Shown: in pieces, positions 1-8,697 of the stretch
How the letters are laid out: each line of letters begins with the position of its first letter
How positions within the stretch are numbered: position 1 is the first letter of the stretch
Assembly: GCF_010645075.1 (NCBI RefSeq)
Contig: NZ_JAADZV010000001.1
Location: 930,001-994,000 of the forward strand
From: Flavobacterium limi
GTDB lineage: Bacteria; Bacteroidota; Bacteroidia; Flavobacteriales; Flavobacteriaceae
Direction: 5' to 3'
Length of the DNA stretch: 64,000 nt
The notes under the pieces: generated by a model
Database searches by the model: none
Seen by the model: only the letters and a program-made list of their open reading frames with translations
Told to the model about the DNA's origin: nothing
Program-made: the position numbers and the translations under genes

Positions 1-2027
1 ATTTCTTCAACAATAAACAAAAGATCAGTATCCTGGGTTCTTCTAATAATATCAATTCAACGGGTTTTGCACAGGATGAGGTATTTGATAATATGGGCGG
101 GGGCAGAAACAGTCAGGGAGGAGGTAATAGTGGCGGAAAAGGAATTACACAGTCTAATTTACTGGGAATTAACTATTCTGATGACTGGAGTAAATATTTA
201 AGTGCAACAGGCAGTTATAATTTTGATAATAAAATAAATAAAAACGAGAGTACAGTTAATGAAGTCAGCATTTTGCCAGACGGAAATAATTATACTAATT
301 CAGAATCGAAAACGAGAAATGAAAGTACAGGAAATAAAGCCAATTTCGAATTAGAATATAAAATTGACCCAACAACCCGACTTGTTGTTACTCCAAATGT
401 AAGTCAGACACGGTCTAATGCAAAATCAGATTCTTTCAGTGAGACTAGAAGAGAGGATGAAAATGGAGAGCTTTTAAATACAAGTGAATCACATCCATAT
501 AAAGAAAACACGTCAACTAATTTCTCCAATACAATCAATTTTAACAAAGCTTTCGAAAAAAAAGCCCGAAACGTCAGTTTAGTTTTTACTAATAACAATT
601 CAGGTACAAATTCTGATGGGATAGTAGACTCAGAAACAGTTTTGTATAAGGATGAAGGTGAATTTTTAGATAAGAGAAAACAAAAAACAAAAGGTCGAAA
701 TATCTCAGACTCATATTCTCTGGATATTGAATATACAGAGCCTATTACAGATTCCTTGCGAATAAGATTCGGTACTGACTTTGACTGGCAAAATTCTTCA
801 AACGATTTGAAAACTTATAATAATGATGACGAATCTGAATTTTATGAATCATTGGTTGATTCTGTAAGTAATTATTTAAGTTCAAAACGAAACACGATAA
901 GTCCAAAAGTAGGCCTTACTTTGAAAAAAAATAAATTTACATTCAACCTGAATACTAGAACTGCAATTGTTGATTTTGATAATCATTCCTTATATAGAAA
1001 CAATTCAACCGATTTAGAAAAAAGGTATGCCCTGCCTTTTGGAAATATGCAGCTGCGATATAAATTCAGCAGATCCAAGTTTTTTACTTTCAAATATGAT
1101 TATTCAAATGCACTTCCGTCCACAACTCAATTAATGCCTGTAGTAGATTTGAATAACTCATTAAACACTGTTACCGGAAATCCGAATTTGGATCCGATTG
1201 AAAAAAATAGCTTAAACTTTGATTTTAAGAATTTTGATTTCCGTACGCGTTCCGGGTATAGTTTATATATTAGAGGTGACTATTTCAATAATGATGTTGT
1301 GTCGACTTCTATTTTTGATGATGAGACTGGAAAAAGATTTACAACTTTTATCAATATTTCCGGAACTTTCAGTGCAACGGCTGGTGGAAACTGGACTCAG
1401 TCTATAAAAAAAGATGCCCATACACTAAGATATGGTTTAGGTTTAAACGGGAAATATTCTTTTGATAAAGGATTTACAAATGCAATTTTATATAATGCTA
1501 AATCTACAGCGATTTCTCCAAAAGCATATTTTACATATGAGTATGGAGAATTTCTAACGATTTCTCCTTCTTATGGATTTTCGTATAATCAAACAAAATA
1601 TGAAAATACATCAAGAGATGCGACTTCAAATGTGGTACATAGAGCCAATTTGCAAACAACAATGTACTGGCCGGAAAATTTAATTTTTGGAAATGATTTT
1701 GGATATACTTACAATTCTAATATTTCAGATGATTTCAAAAAAGATTTTTACTTGTGGAATACCAGTTTATCCTATGGTTTTTTAAACAAAACATTATATG
1801 CCAAAATAAAAGTTTACGATGTCCTCAATCAGAACCAGAGTGCTGTCAGAACTATTTCCGCGACCTCGGTACGTGATGAAGAAAGTACAGTTTTAAAACG
1901 TTATGTGATGTTCTCCGTAGCTTATAAAATTGGAAATTTTGCTGCTGAAAAAGGTTCGAAAAGAAGAGGGGGAGAACGTGGCGGTGGTGACAGAGGAGAC
2001 CGTGGAGGGAGAGAGAGGGAAGATTAA
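1..2027 (+). CDS. Outer-membrane beta-barrel protein, TonB-dependent receptor-like (3' part)
   Basis: The reading frame is already open at base 3, so the gene begins before the window; the first in-window ATG at 93 is internal. The visible ~675 residues consist of short alternating beta-strands rich in Tyr, Phe, Asn and Ser (for example NSLNFDFKNFDFRTRSGY), typical of the C-terminal barrel of Bacteroidota proteins annotated as outer-membrane beta-barrel or TonB-dependent receptor-like. A Gly/Asn-rich loop (GGGRNSQGGGNSGG) lies near the visible start and a Gly/Arg/Asp-rich tail ends the protein. The N-terminal carboxypeptidase-like and plug domains, if present, are outside. A hairpin with a T-run follows the stop. 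Substrate unknown. Location in the outer membrane is inferred from family. Confidence 0.8.
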   Translation, partial: FFNNKQKISILGSSNNINSTGFAQDEVFDNMGGGRNSQGGGNSGGKGITQSNLLGINYSDDWSKYLSATGSYNFDNKINKNESTVNEVSILPDGNNYTNSESKTRNESTGNKANFELEYKIDPTTRLVVTPNVSQTRSNAKSDSFSETRREDENGELLNTSESHPYKENTSTNFSNTINFNKAFEKKARNVSLVFTNNNSGTNSDGIVDSETVLYKDEGEFLDKRKQKTKGRNISDSYSLDIEYTEPITDSLRIRFGTDFDWQNSSNDLKTYNNDDESEFYESLVDSVSNYLSSKRNTISPKVGLTLKKNKFTFNLNTRTAIVDFDNHSLYRNNSTDLEKRYALPFGNMQLRYKFSRSKFFTFKYDYSNALPSTTQLMPVVDLNNSLNTVTGNPNLDPIEKNSLNFDFKNFDFRTRSGYSLYIRGDYFNNDVVSTSIFDDETGKRFTTFINISGTFSATAGGNWTQSIKKDAHTLRYGLGLNGKYSFDKGFTNAILYNAKSTAISPKAYFTYEYGEFLTISPSYGFSYNQTKYENTSRDATSNVVHRANLQTTMYWPENLIFGNDFGYTYNSNISDDFKKDFYLWNTSLSYGFLNKTLYAKIKVYDVLNQNQSAVRTISATSVRDEESTVLKRYVMFSVAYKIGNFAAEKGSKRRGGERGGGDRGDRGGRERED

Positions 2028-2072
2028 TAATTTTGAATTTTAATCTTAATCAAAATCTAAAACAAAAACATA

Positions 2073-2098
2073 AACTCCGGCTAAGCTGGAGTTTTTTA
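2073..2098 (+). terminator. Intrinsic terminator after the beta-barrel gene
   Basis: Stem AACTCCGGC (2073-2081), loop TAA, complementary arm GCTGGAGTT (2085-2093) with one G-T pair, then a T-run. It lies 46 bases after the stop at 2027. On the other strand it can also end the convergent DUF2490 gene. Confidence 0.75.
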
Positions 2099-2142
2099 TT
2101 ACGTAGTCGTAAGTGAACTACAATATTGGAATTTAGTTTGTT

Positions 2143-2877
2143 TTATTTGCGGTTAATTCTGTGATAAACGGTAAAACGAATAATATTACGATCGTAGAAA
2201 TCGACACCGCTGGACCGCCTCTGAAAGTTTTTTAAATACCCTAATTCCAAACCAATATTTGGGTTGAAATGATAGCGAAGGGCTGCATAAAAACGGTTTT
2301 GGTCAAACGTGTTTTTCTTATTGTCTTTTCCGTGATTGAATAAAATTTCATCAGAGATGGTTCCTTTTAAGTTTCGTTTTTCTTTCTCCCAAAGTGTAAA
2401 AGTCGATTGCAGACGATATCTGAAACGGAAAGAAAAAGAGAAATCGTTTAATAATTCGGTTTTAGTAGCTTTTTGTATAAATCGTTCTTCAAGCTGAAAA
2501 CGATTATGAAAAGTAATTTTTGCAAGGTCATGAATAAGTGTAACATCCTGCTGAATACGATATTCGGGAATTGAAAATTCAGGATCAGAAAGAGGAGTTT
2601 GCGTATTTACGCTAAAATAAGCAAATCCACCGCCTATGTCAACGTGCTGACTGGCACGATATCTTCCCTGAGTTCTGAATACAAATACGTTTTCGTGTAT
2701 GGGATCTATAAAGCTCCGGTTATCAATTTCAGAATGCAGTGACCATTTTTCAGATATTGGAAAAATATTGTAATATCGAATCCATGTCAAAGTTTGGTGT
2801 TCAATATTTTTTTTGCTTTGCGCTAAAGAAAATTGACACGATAAGATTAGAAATAAGAGGAACCTGAAAAATTTCAT
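2143..2877 (-). CDS. DUF2490 family protein, predicted outer-membrane beta-barrel
   Basis: 244 residues with a clear Sec signal peptide (MKFFRFLLFLILSCQFSLAQ). The body has the DUF2490 pattern: a WIRYYNIFPISEKWSLHSEID-like start, repeated amphipathic strands with Arg/Tyr/Phe (FRFRYRLQSTFTLW) and a final strand ending FTVYHRINRK, as in small outer-membrane barrels. Function unknown in the family. It stands alone, convergent with the beta-barrel gene upstream and in the same direction as the receptor at 3043-5607 but separated from it by that gene's terminator. Confidence is good for family, low for function. Confidence 0.8.
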   Translation of the reverse strand: MKFFRFLLFLILSCQFSLAQSKKNIEHQTLTWIRYYNIFPISEKWSLHSEIDNRSFIDPIHENVFVFRTQGRYRASQHVDIGGGFAYFSVNTQTPLSDPEFSIPEYRIQQDVTLIHDLAKITFHNRFQLEERFIQKATKTELLNDFSFSFRFRYRLQSTFTLWEKEKRNLKGTISDEILFNHGKDNKKNTFDQNRFYAALRYHFNPNIGLELGYLKNFQRRSSGVDFYDRNIIRFTVYHRINRK

Positions 2878-2974
2878 CTACGCTGTATAAATTCAAGCTG
2901 CGAATATATACAAATGAGTGATGATTTTAAGTAGAATAAAAATTGTTTTAACTTCTATTTTGTGAATTTAAAAG

Positions 2975-3015
2975 TAAAAAAAACGAGACGCACTTATAAA
3001 AATGCATCTCGTTTT
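2975..3015 (-). terminator. Intrinsic terminator of the TonB-dependent receptor gene
   Basis: On the minus strand, arm AAAACGAGATGCA (3015-3003), a ten-base loop, and arm TGCGTCTCG followed by eight T, ending near 2978. One mismatch in a stem of about 13 bp. It lies about 27 bases after the receptor stop. Confidence 0.8.
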
Positions 3016-3042
3016 AACCAAACTAACTGTACTTGATCTTTA

Positions 3043-5607
3043 CTATAGTGAATATTTTAGAGTAATTCCATATGTTCTTTGATCTCCTAAGACTGCAGCA
3101 TAGTGTCCGGCATTTCCACCTGCAGGAAGTAATTGCTCGTAATAATCTTTGTTCAAGATATTACGCCCCCAGAATTGAACAGATAATCCCTGAGATGCAC
3201 GGAAACCTAAACGGGCATTAAAGATAGCATAACCCGGTACTACTAAATATTTTGAAGCCGATGGGCTTGAAGAAAATTCAGAACGAGCATAAGAATCTAT
3301 TCCAAGGAAAATCTTCCCTGTGTTTCCAAAGAATCTGGCATTATCAGAAAGCTCGCCGCCTAAAGATCCTGCCCATTTTGATACGCCTGGCAAATCAGAA
3401 CCAGAAACATCCTTGTAGGCTACCTGAACGCCGTTTTCAGTTTTTCCGGTTTCTTCTAATGGAAGAGGGGCATTAGTAAATTTTACATATTTTCCATCAG
3501 TATAGGTTGCAGCTGCATTTATAGTTAAGTGCTGGCTAAAAACAAAACTTGCATCCAGTTCTCCACCTCTTACACGTACTTTATCAGCATTGGCAAGGTA
3601 TCCGCGATTTACACCTAATTCAGCAGCCTGAACGTTTGTCTGGAAGTCTTTAATGTCTGTATTAAAGAATGTCAGGTTGAATATCGAATTTCTGAAAGGT
3701 GAAGTTTTCACACCAAATTCGTAATGATTTACATCTTCCGGCTTAATTACTGCAAGATCACCTAACGTTTTGCCTGCCGGCGGGGTAGGAAGTCCTGCAA
3801 CATTTACACCAACCGGTTTATAGCTTTTTGCATAAGTGGCGTAGGCATTTATTTTATCACTAAATTTATATGTCAGGGTTAAATTTCCTGAAAAATCGGT
3901 ATCATCTGTGCTTGAATCAAAAGACTGATCAGAATAAACTAATTTTTTCAGGGCGATTAATGCCGGATCATTAGTTTGAAGACCTCCATATGTTGTACGG
4001 CTGTAATTTGCTTCTTTTTTATCGAAATTATATCTTACACCTGGCAATACATGTAAACGATCTGTAATTGCCCAGTCAATCTGCCCAAATACTGCGGCAC
4101 TGGATGCTCTGATTCTGGCATCTGTATGTATTCCGTAGCCTTCAAAAAGCCCTGGTGTTTTCCATAAGTTGCTTGTAGTACTTTGAGAAAATCTCCATTG
4201 CGCGCTTCCTGATTCTTCTGTACCATCTGTTTGTGATGTCTGATCAATAAAGAATACACCCGCAACACCACTAATTTTAGACGTAAGCTGTCCTGCATAA
4301 CGAACTTCCTGTGTTATTTGAGTTTGTCTCGTTGGGTTTTGTGATTTTGCCAAAACCTGTAATCCTGTAAAATCCCTGTCATTCGATGGGTCCCAGTTCC
4401 AGAAACGCCATGCAGTTGTTGATGTCAAAGTTCCGCCACCAATTTTAGTATCAATATTTAATGATATACCTCCCATATCTTGTCCTGATCTCCATGGAGT
4501 ATCCTGATCAATTTTACGGTCAAATGCATTTCTGCTCGGTAATTGATAATTCAGGTCTGCAATAATAGCATCAAACTGTCGATAAGCTGCTCTGTTAGTT
4601 GGAGCAACACCTGCAATTACCTGAGCGTATCCGTCAGGGCGCTGTGTTGTGATATCGGCTGCCAGTATAATATTTGTATTTTCAGATGGGGTGTAAAGCA
4701 ACTGTCCTCTGATTCCCTGATTGTTTAAAGTGTTTGTAGCTCTTCCTGTAGCAACATTATCAATCAGACCATCACGTTGTGTTCCTGAAAAAGATAAACG
4801 TCCTGCTACTTTTTTGCCTAATGCACCAGTAACTGATGCTTTGGCCTGAAGGAAAGCGTAATTTCCGTAGCTTATTTCAAAGTCGGCACCCGAAGTAAAA
4901 CTTGGTTTGCGTGTTGTAATATTGAATGCTCCTGAAGTCGTATTTTTTCCAAACAATGATCCTTGTGGTCCACGTAATACTTCAATTTGCTCAACGTCAA
5001 TAAAGTCTAATGTAGTTGCTGCCGGACGAGCGTAATAAACACCATCAACATAGAAACCAACTCCCGGATCGATACCATCATTGGTAAGACCATATGGAGA
5101 ACCCAGACCGCGAATATTTATCCCTGTATTTCTTGGATTAGATGAATATAATTGTACAGACGGAACCAATTCTTTTATACGGTTTACATTAAAAGCTCCT
5201 GCTTGTTCAGCTTGTTTTCCTGTTACCACCGAAACTGCAATTGGAATATCCTGAACTTTTTCTATTCTTCGTCTGGAAGACACTACAACTTCAATAAGTT
5301 CGTTTTCTTCTTTTAAAGACACTTCTAAAACAGGTATTGGTAAAGTTGTAACTTCTATCTCAGTAGTTTTATAACCTACATATTGTACTAAGAGTGTAAA
5401 AGGAAGTTTTTTACTATTTGTGTCAAGGCTGAATTTACCACTTTCATCTGTAATAGTGTTTATTGTAGTTCCTTTGATAACTATGTTGGCTGCTCCTAAA
5501 GGATTTTTTTGGGAATCTGTGATTGTACCTTCGATATTTTGTGCAAATGATACTGAAAAGGCTAAAACTGATAGTATTGTAAATATATTTTTAATAGATG
5601 TTTTCAT
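3043..5607 (-). CDS. TonB-dependent receptor with CarboxypepD_reg-like N-terminal domain
   Basis: 854 residues. Signal peptide (residues 1-22, ending SFAQ), then a carboxypeptidase-regulatory-like beta-sandwich (about 25-105: IEGTITDSQKNPLGAANIVI), a plug domain (about 115-235, containing VQDIPIAVSVVTG, PGVGFYVDGVYY and VEQIEVLRGPQGSLFGKNTT) and a 22-strand barrel ending in a terminal aromatic strand (RTYGITLKYSL). The length and plug resemble the pesticin/Caulobacter-type receptor group rather than SusC. It would import a TonB/ExbB-energised ligand across the outer membrane; the ligand cannot be read from sequence, and no SusD partner is present. It is preceded by an Rrf2 regulator and a palindrome at 5690-5705, so regulation by that protein is likely. 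Family is sure; substrate is unknown. Confidence 0.93.
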   Translation of the reverse strand: MKTSIKNIFTILSVLAFSVSFAQNIEGTITDSQKNPLGAANIVIKGTTINTITDESGKFSLDTNSKKLPFTLLVQYVGYKTTEIEVTTLPIPVLEVSLKEENELIEVVVSSRRRIEKVQDIPIAVSVVTGKQAEQAGAFNVNRIKELVPSVQLYSSNPRNTGINIRGLGSPYGLTNDGIDPGVGFYVDGVYYARPAATTLDFIDVEQIEVLRGPQGSLFGKNTTSGAFNITTRKPSFTSGADFEISYGNYAFLQAKASVTGALGKKVAGRLSFSGTQRDGLIDNVATGRATNTLNNQGIRGQLLYTPSENTNIILAADITTQRPDGYAQVIAGVAPTNRAAYRQFDAIIADLNYQLPSRNAFDRKIDQDTPWRSGQDMGGISLNIDTKIGGGTLTSTTAWRFWNWDPSNDRDFTGLQVLAKSQNPTRQTQITQEVRYAGQLTSKISGVAGVFFIDQTSQTDGTEESGSAQWRFSQSTTSNLWKTPGLFEGYGIHTDARIRASSAAVFGQIDWAITDRLHVLPGVRYNFDKKEANYSRTTYGGLQTNDPALIALKKLVYSDQSFDSSTDDTDFSGNLTLTYKFSDKINAYATYAKSYKPVGVNVAGLPTPPAGKTLGDLAVIKPEDVNHYEFGVKTSPFRNSIFNLTFFNTDIKDFQTNVQAAELGVNRGYLANADKVRVRGGELDASFVFSQHLTINAAATYTDGKYVKFTNAPLPLEETGKTENGVQVAYKDVSGSDLPGVSKWAGSLGGELSDNARFFGNTGKIFLGIDSYARSEFSSSPSASKYLVVPGYAIFNARLGFRASQGLSVQFWGRNILNKDYYEQLLPAGGNAGHYAAVLGDQRTYGITLKYSL

Positions 5608-5689
5608 TTTTTATATTATATATATGTAATTAGTAGAATTTAAATTAAAATTTTTTTTACCAACACATACACATCATAGAAGAATTGTT

Positions 5690-5705
5690 TTTCACAGCTG
5701 TGAAA
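5690..5705. promoter_or_regulatory. Perfect 16-bp palindrome, candidate operator
   Basis: TTTCACAGCTGTGAAA reads identically on both strands. It lies 83 bases upstream of the receptor ATG, in the 251-bp spacer behind the Rrf2 regulator gene. No T-run follows, so it is not a terminator. A DNA-binding site for a dimeric regulator is an inference from symmetry and position. Confidence 0.5.
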
Positions 5706-5858
5706 TTTGTATTATTGCTTTTTTTCAAAAGATTTTTCAGGACGTAAGACTCACTAAATTTTACTTTCATCGGTCAAAAATTTGTAAATGATTTGTTAAT
5801 TATTTTTGGCAAATATATATAAAATCTATCAATTTGGTAGGGTTTTAAAAATATTTTT

Positions 5859-6272
5859 TTATTTTTTTATAAGTGAAGCAATTGTGATGTTTTGCATAGC
5901 CTTTAAAGTTTCATCACGAATAATCATCAAACCGTGGCGCAGACTGCATTCTTCCTCAGTTTTACAATCTAAACAGCGCTCATAAAAATTTAAAGAAGCA
6001 CAAGGCAAAAGAGCAATTGCACCGTCAAATAAACGATGAATTTCTGCCAAAGTGATGTCGTTTTTGGATTTTATCAGATAATAACCGCCAAATTTTCCCT
6101 GCTTGCTGCTCACAAAACGTCCTCGCTTTAGATCCAATAAAATTTGTTCTAAAAACTTTTTAGGAATATTAGCACCATCAGCAATTTCTATAGTTTTAGA
6201 AATGTGACCTTCCTCTTGTTCTGCTAAATAGAGTAAGGCTTTAAGGGCATATTTTGCTTTGTGTGATAACAT
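5859..6272 (-). CDS. Rrf2 family transcriptional regulator, probable Fe-S sensor
   Basis: 137 residues. The N-terminal winged helix-turn-helix has the Rrf2 pattern: LSHKAKYALKALLYLA, then NIPKKFLEQILLDLKRGRFVSSKQGKFGGYYL. The region that carries the cluster-binding cysteines in IscR/NsrR/RsrR has four cysteines here: C91, C100, C103 and C109. That supports a redox- or iron-sulfur-sensing repressor, though spacing differs from IscR. The gene is transcribed toward the TonB-dependent receptor 251 bases downstream, which is the natural candidate target together with the palindrome between them. Whether the signal is iron, sulfur or redox cannot be decided from the sequence. Confidence 0.9.
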   Translation of the reverse strand: MLSHKAKYALKALLYLAEQEEGHISKTIEIADGANIPKKFLEQILLDLKRGRFVSSKQGKFGGYYLIKSKNDITLAEIHRLFDGAIALLPCASLNFYERCLDCKTEEECSLRHGLMIIRDETLKAMQNITIASLIKK

Positions 6273-6394
6273 CTATATGAGTTAAATTATAAATTGTTAA
6301 TTATGAATGACAAATTTAAGCTAATTAAGCGTAAAAATAAACCTGAGATCAAAACTTGAAACCTGAAACAAAAAAACTTTAAAACAAAATTAAT

Positions 6395-7231
6395 TTACCA
6401 GCCTCCGCTTGAACCTCCCCCAGAGAATCCGCCGCCGCCAAATCCTCCGCCGAAGCCTCCTCCTCCGCCAAAACCACCTCCTGATGATCCTCCGCCGAAA
6501 CCTCCAAATCCTCCTCCGCTGCTTCTTCCAAGACTGCTCAAAAGAATGACGTCCATCAGGCTAGGGCCGCCACCGCTGTTATTGCCTGAGTTTCCTCCTC
6601 CGCCTCTTTTATTTCTTGAAAGTAAAATTAATACAATTACAACAATAATAATAAAGGGAAGTATCGGAAAATCTTTTCCTTTGCTCTGTTTGCGTTCACC
6701 TTTGAATTTTCCTTTAAAAACATCGATTATAGCGTCGGTACCTTTATCAAGGCCATTATAAAAACTGCCGGCTTTAAATTCAGGAATAATAATATTTCGA
6801 ATTATGGTTCCGCCAATTCCGGCTGTCAGACGATCTTCAAGACCATATCCGGGATTAATAGCAATTTTCTTTTCGTTTTTGGCTAATAAAATGATAACAC
6901 CATTGTCATCTTGCTTTGTTCCGCCAATTCCCCAGGTTTGTCCCCATTTAGTAGCTAACTGGCTTACGTCTTCGCCTTTTAAACTTTCGATAGTAATTAC
7001 TACAATTTGTGTTGTGGTTGAATCTGAATAACGAATTAGTTTTTCTTCAAGTTGTGTTTTTTCAGATGCACTTAAAATATTAGCATAGTCATAAACAGAA
7101 GTTTGTTTTTCAGGTATTTTAGGTATTTCAAACTGTGCAAAAATACTATTGCAGATAAATAAAGCTATTAACAAGAAGGTAAACTGAAAAATTCCGTTGG
7201 AATTTGATATTTTATTTTTGGAAATTGTCAT
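6395..7231 (-). CDS. TPM-domain protein (YgcG type) with Gly-rich tail
   Basis: 278 residues. Signal peptide to about residue 32 (ICNSIFAQ), a TPM phosphatase-like domain (about 40-175: SVYDYANILSASEKTQLEEKL, TQIVVITIESLKGEDVSQLA, NPGYGLEDRLTAG), one membrane segment (about 189-205, LPFIIIVVIVLILL) and a low-complexity Gly/Ser/Phe tail of some 65 residues ending GGGSSGGW. The topology places the TPM domain in the periplasm. It is last in the operon with lemA and a second TPM gene, an association common across bacteria. The biochemical role of TPM proteins in bacteria is not settled; photosystem II repair applies only to plants and cyanobacteria. Confidence 0.9.
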   Translation of the reverse strand: MTISKNKISNSNGIFQFTFLLIALFICNSIFAQFEIPKIPEKQTSVYDYANILSASEKTQLEEKLIRYSDSTTTQIVVITIESLKGEDVSQLATKWGQTWGIGGTKQDDNGVIILLAKNEKKIAINPGYGLEDRLTAGIGGTIIRNIIIPEFKAGSFYNGLDKGTDAIIDVFKGKFKGERKQSKGKDFPILPFIIIVVIVLILLSRNKRGGGGNSGNNSGGGPSLMDVILLSSLGRSSGGGFGGFGGGSSGGGFGGGGGFGGGFGGGGFSGGGSSGGW

Positions 7232-7234
7232 TAT

Positions 7235-7672
7235 TTATCCTTTTGATATTTCGTTAGATAATTCATTTGAATCGCCTTCAGACCATGGGAAATATTTTTT
7301 TAATTGTTCACCGGCATTTAAAATACCGTCAACAATACCCTGTTTGAATTTACCGGCTTTGAATTGTTCTGTCATTTTGTCTTTGGTACAATCCCAGAAA
7401 TCATCAGCCACCAAATCATTAATCCCTTTGTCACCGCAAATCACAAAGTTCTGATCTTCAACTGCAAAATAAAACAGGACACCATTCTGTAATGTAGTTT
7501 CATCCATTCGCAATTCATGAAAAACTTCTAAAGCCCTGTCAAAAGGAACTTTAGAAGTTGTTTTTTCTATATGAACTCTAATTTCGCCAGAAGTATTTTC
7601 TTCAGCCATACGAATAGCCTCAACTATTTCCTGCTCTTCTTCTTTGGTTAAAAAATCTTCTACTTTTGACAT
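7235..7672 (-). CDS. TPM-domain protein, short soluble form
   Basis: 145 residues, no signal peptide and no membrane segment, so cytoplasmic. TPM features are visible: LTKEEEQEIVEAIRMAEENT, GEIRVHIEKT and NGVLFYFAVEDQNFVICGDKGIN. Only three bases separate its stop from the ATG of the next TPM gene, and 31 bases separate it from lemA, so the three genes are one transcription unit. Pairing of a short cytoplasmic and a long membrane-anchored TPM protein beside LemA is a recurrent arrangement in Bacteroidota. Function unknown. Confidence 0.88.
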   Translation of the reverse strand: MSKVEDFLTKEEEQEIVEAIRMAEENTSGEIRVHIEKTTSKVPFDRALEVFHELRMDETTLQNGVLFYFAVEDQNFVICGDKGINDLVADDFWDCTKDKMTEQFKAGKFKQGIVDGILNAGEQLKKYFPWSEGDSNELSNEISKG

Positions 7673-7703
7673 GGGAAAAATTTTAGAGTTACTTATTTGA
7701 GAT

Positions 7704-8288
7704 TTAGAATTTCACTTCAACCGGTTTGTCCGCTCCTGTAGAGGCTTCAAAGTATGGTTTTTCTTTGTATTCGCTCAGGAACCAGCTGTTTGGAATTTTT
7801 AATATATAACCGTTGTAAACCTGTACAGCTTCATTAAAACGGGTTCTTGCAGTCAAAATCTGGTTTTCGGTACTTGCCAATTCATCCTGTAATTTTAGAA
7901 AGTTTTCGTTTGCCTTCAATGTTGGATATTGTTCAACTGATACCAATAATCTTGATAAAGATGAACTTACACCACTTTGTGCCTGATTAAATTGTGCCAA
8001 TTGTTCAGGAGTTACATTACTTGGGTCAACAGTTACAGAAGTCGCTTTTGCTCTTGCTTCAATTACTGCTGTTAATGTTTCTTTTTCAAAATTAGCAGCA
8101 CCTTTTACAGTGTTTACTAAATTCCCGATAAGATCATTACGTCTTTGGTAAGCCGTTTGTACATTTCCCCAGTCCTTATTTACAGCCTGACTGTGCTGTA
8201 AGGCCGTGTTTTTAATTCCAATTGACCAAAACGCGATAATTGCAATAAGCGCAACAATAATTCCTACGGGGATTAACCACTTTTTCAT
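7704..8288 (-). CDS. lemA: LemA family protein
   Basis: 194 residues. A single N-terminal membrane helix (KKWLIPVGIIVALIAIIAFW) is followed by the long helical LemA domain: KDWGNVQTAYQRRNDLIGNLVNTVKG, the conserved VEQYPTLKANENFLKLQDELASTENQ segment in pieces, and NGYILKIPNSWF with a C-terminal KPYFEA motif. The short N-terminus faces the other side of the membrane, as in characterised LemA proteins. It lies between a MerR-like regulator and the TPM pair. Role unknown; membrane-stress functions have been proposed for the family. Confidence 0.93.
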   Translation of the reverse strand: MKKWLIPVGIIVALIAIIAFWSIGIKNTALQHSQAVNKDWGNVQTAYQRRNDLIGNLVNTVKGAANFEKETLTAVIEARAKATSVTVDPSNVTPEQLAQFNQAQSGVSSSLSRLLVSVEQYPTLKANENFLKLQDELASTENQILTARTRFNEAVQVYNGYILKIPNSWFLSEYKEKPYFEASTGADKPVEVKF

Positions 8289-8321
8289 ATTTTTTTAATT
8301 TAAGTTTATTTCAATTTTTAA

Positions 8322-8654
8322 TTACAATTCGTTTTTTATATCTGTTAATTGTGTTTTTATGGTCTCTAATTTACGTATTATTTCGAATTTATCTAACGTT
8401 TTCTTCTGTCCTTCTTTCAAATGTGTCTTGGCGCCTTCAAGGGTAAAACCTCTTTCTTTGACCAAATGATAAATCAACTGCAGGTTCGTAATGTCTTCCG
8501 GAGTAAACATCCTGTTACCCTTGGCGTTCTTTTTTGGTTTAAGGATGTCAAATTCACTGTCCCAAAAACGTATCAATGATGCATTGACATTAAAAGCTTT
8601 GGCAACTTCGCCAATGCTGAAATATCTTTTATCTTTTGAAAGCTCAATATGCAT
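8322..8654 (-). CDS. MerR family transcriptional regulator, short form
   Basis: 110 residues. The winged helix-turn-helix of MerR proteins occupies about residues 10-80: YFSIGEVAKAFNVNASLIRF, then WDSEFDILKPKKNAKGNRMF and TPEDITNLQLIYHLVKERG. The short C-terminus forms a helix for dimerisation and there is no effector domain or metal-binding cysteine motif. It sits in the M23-lemA-TPM operon with spacers of 43 and 33 bases. Target genes are unknown; control of its own operon is possible but not shown. Confidence 0.9.
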   Translation of the reverse strand: MHIELSKDKRYFSIGEVAKAFNVNASLIRFWDSEFDILKPKKNAKGNRMFTPEDITNLQLIYHLVKERGFTLEGAKTHLKEGQKKTLDKFEIIRKLETIKTQLTDIKNEL

Positions 8655-8697
8655 GTTTTCTATCTAATTTATTTCAAAAATAATACTTTTTACAGTA

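Noticed and set aside
6395..6600. Repetitive Gly-codon stretch as a possible CRISPR or satellite
   Set aside because: It is the in-frame Gly/Ser/Phe tail of the TPM protein; units are irregular.
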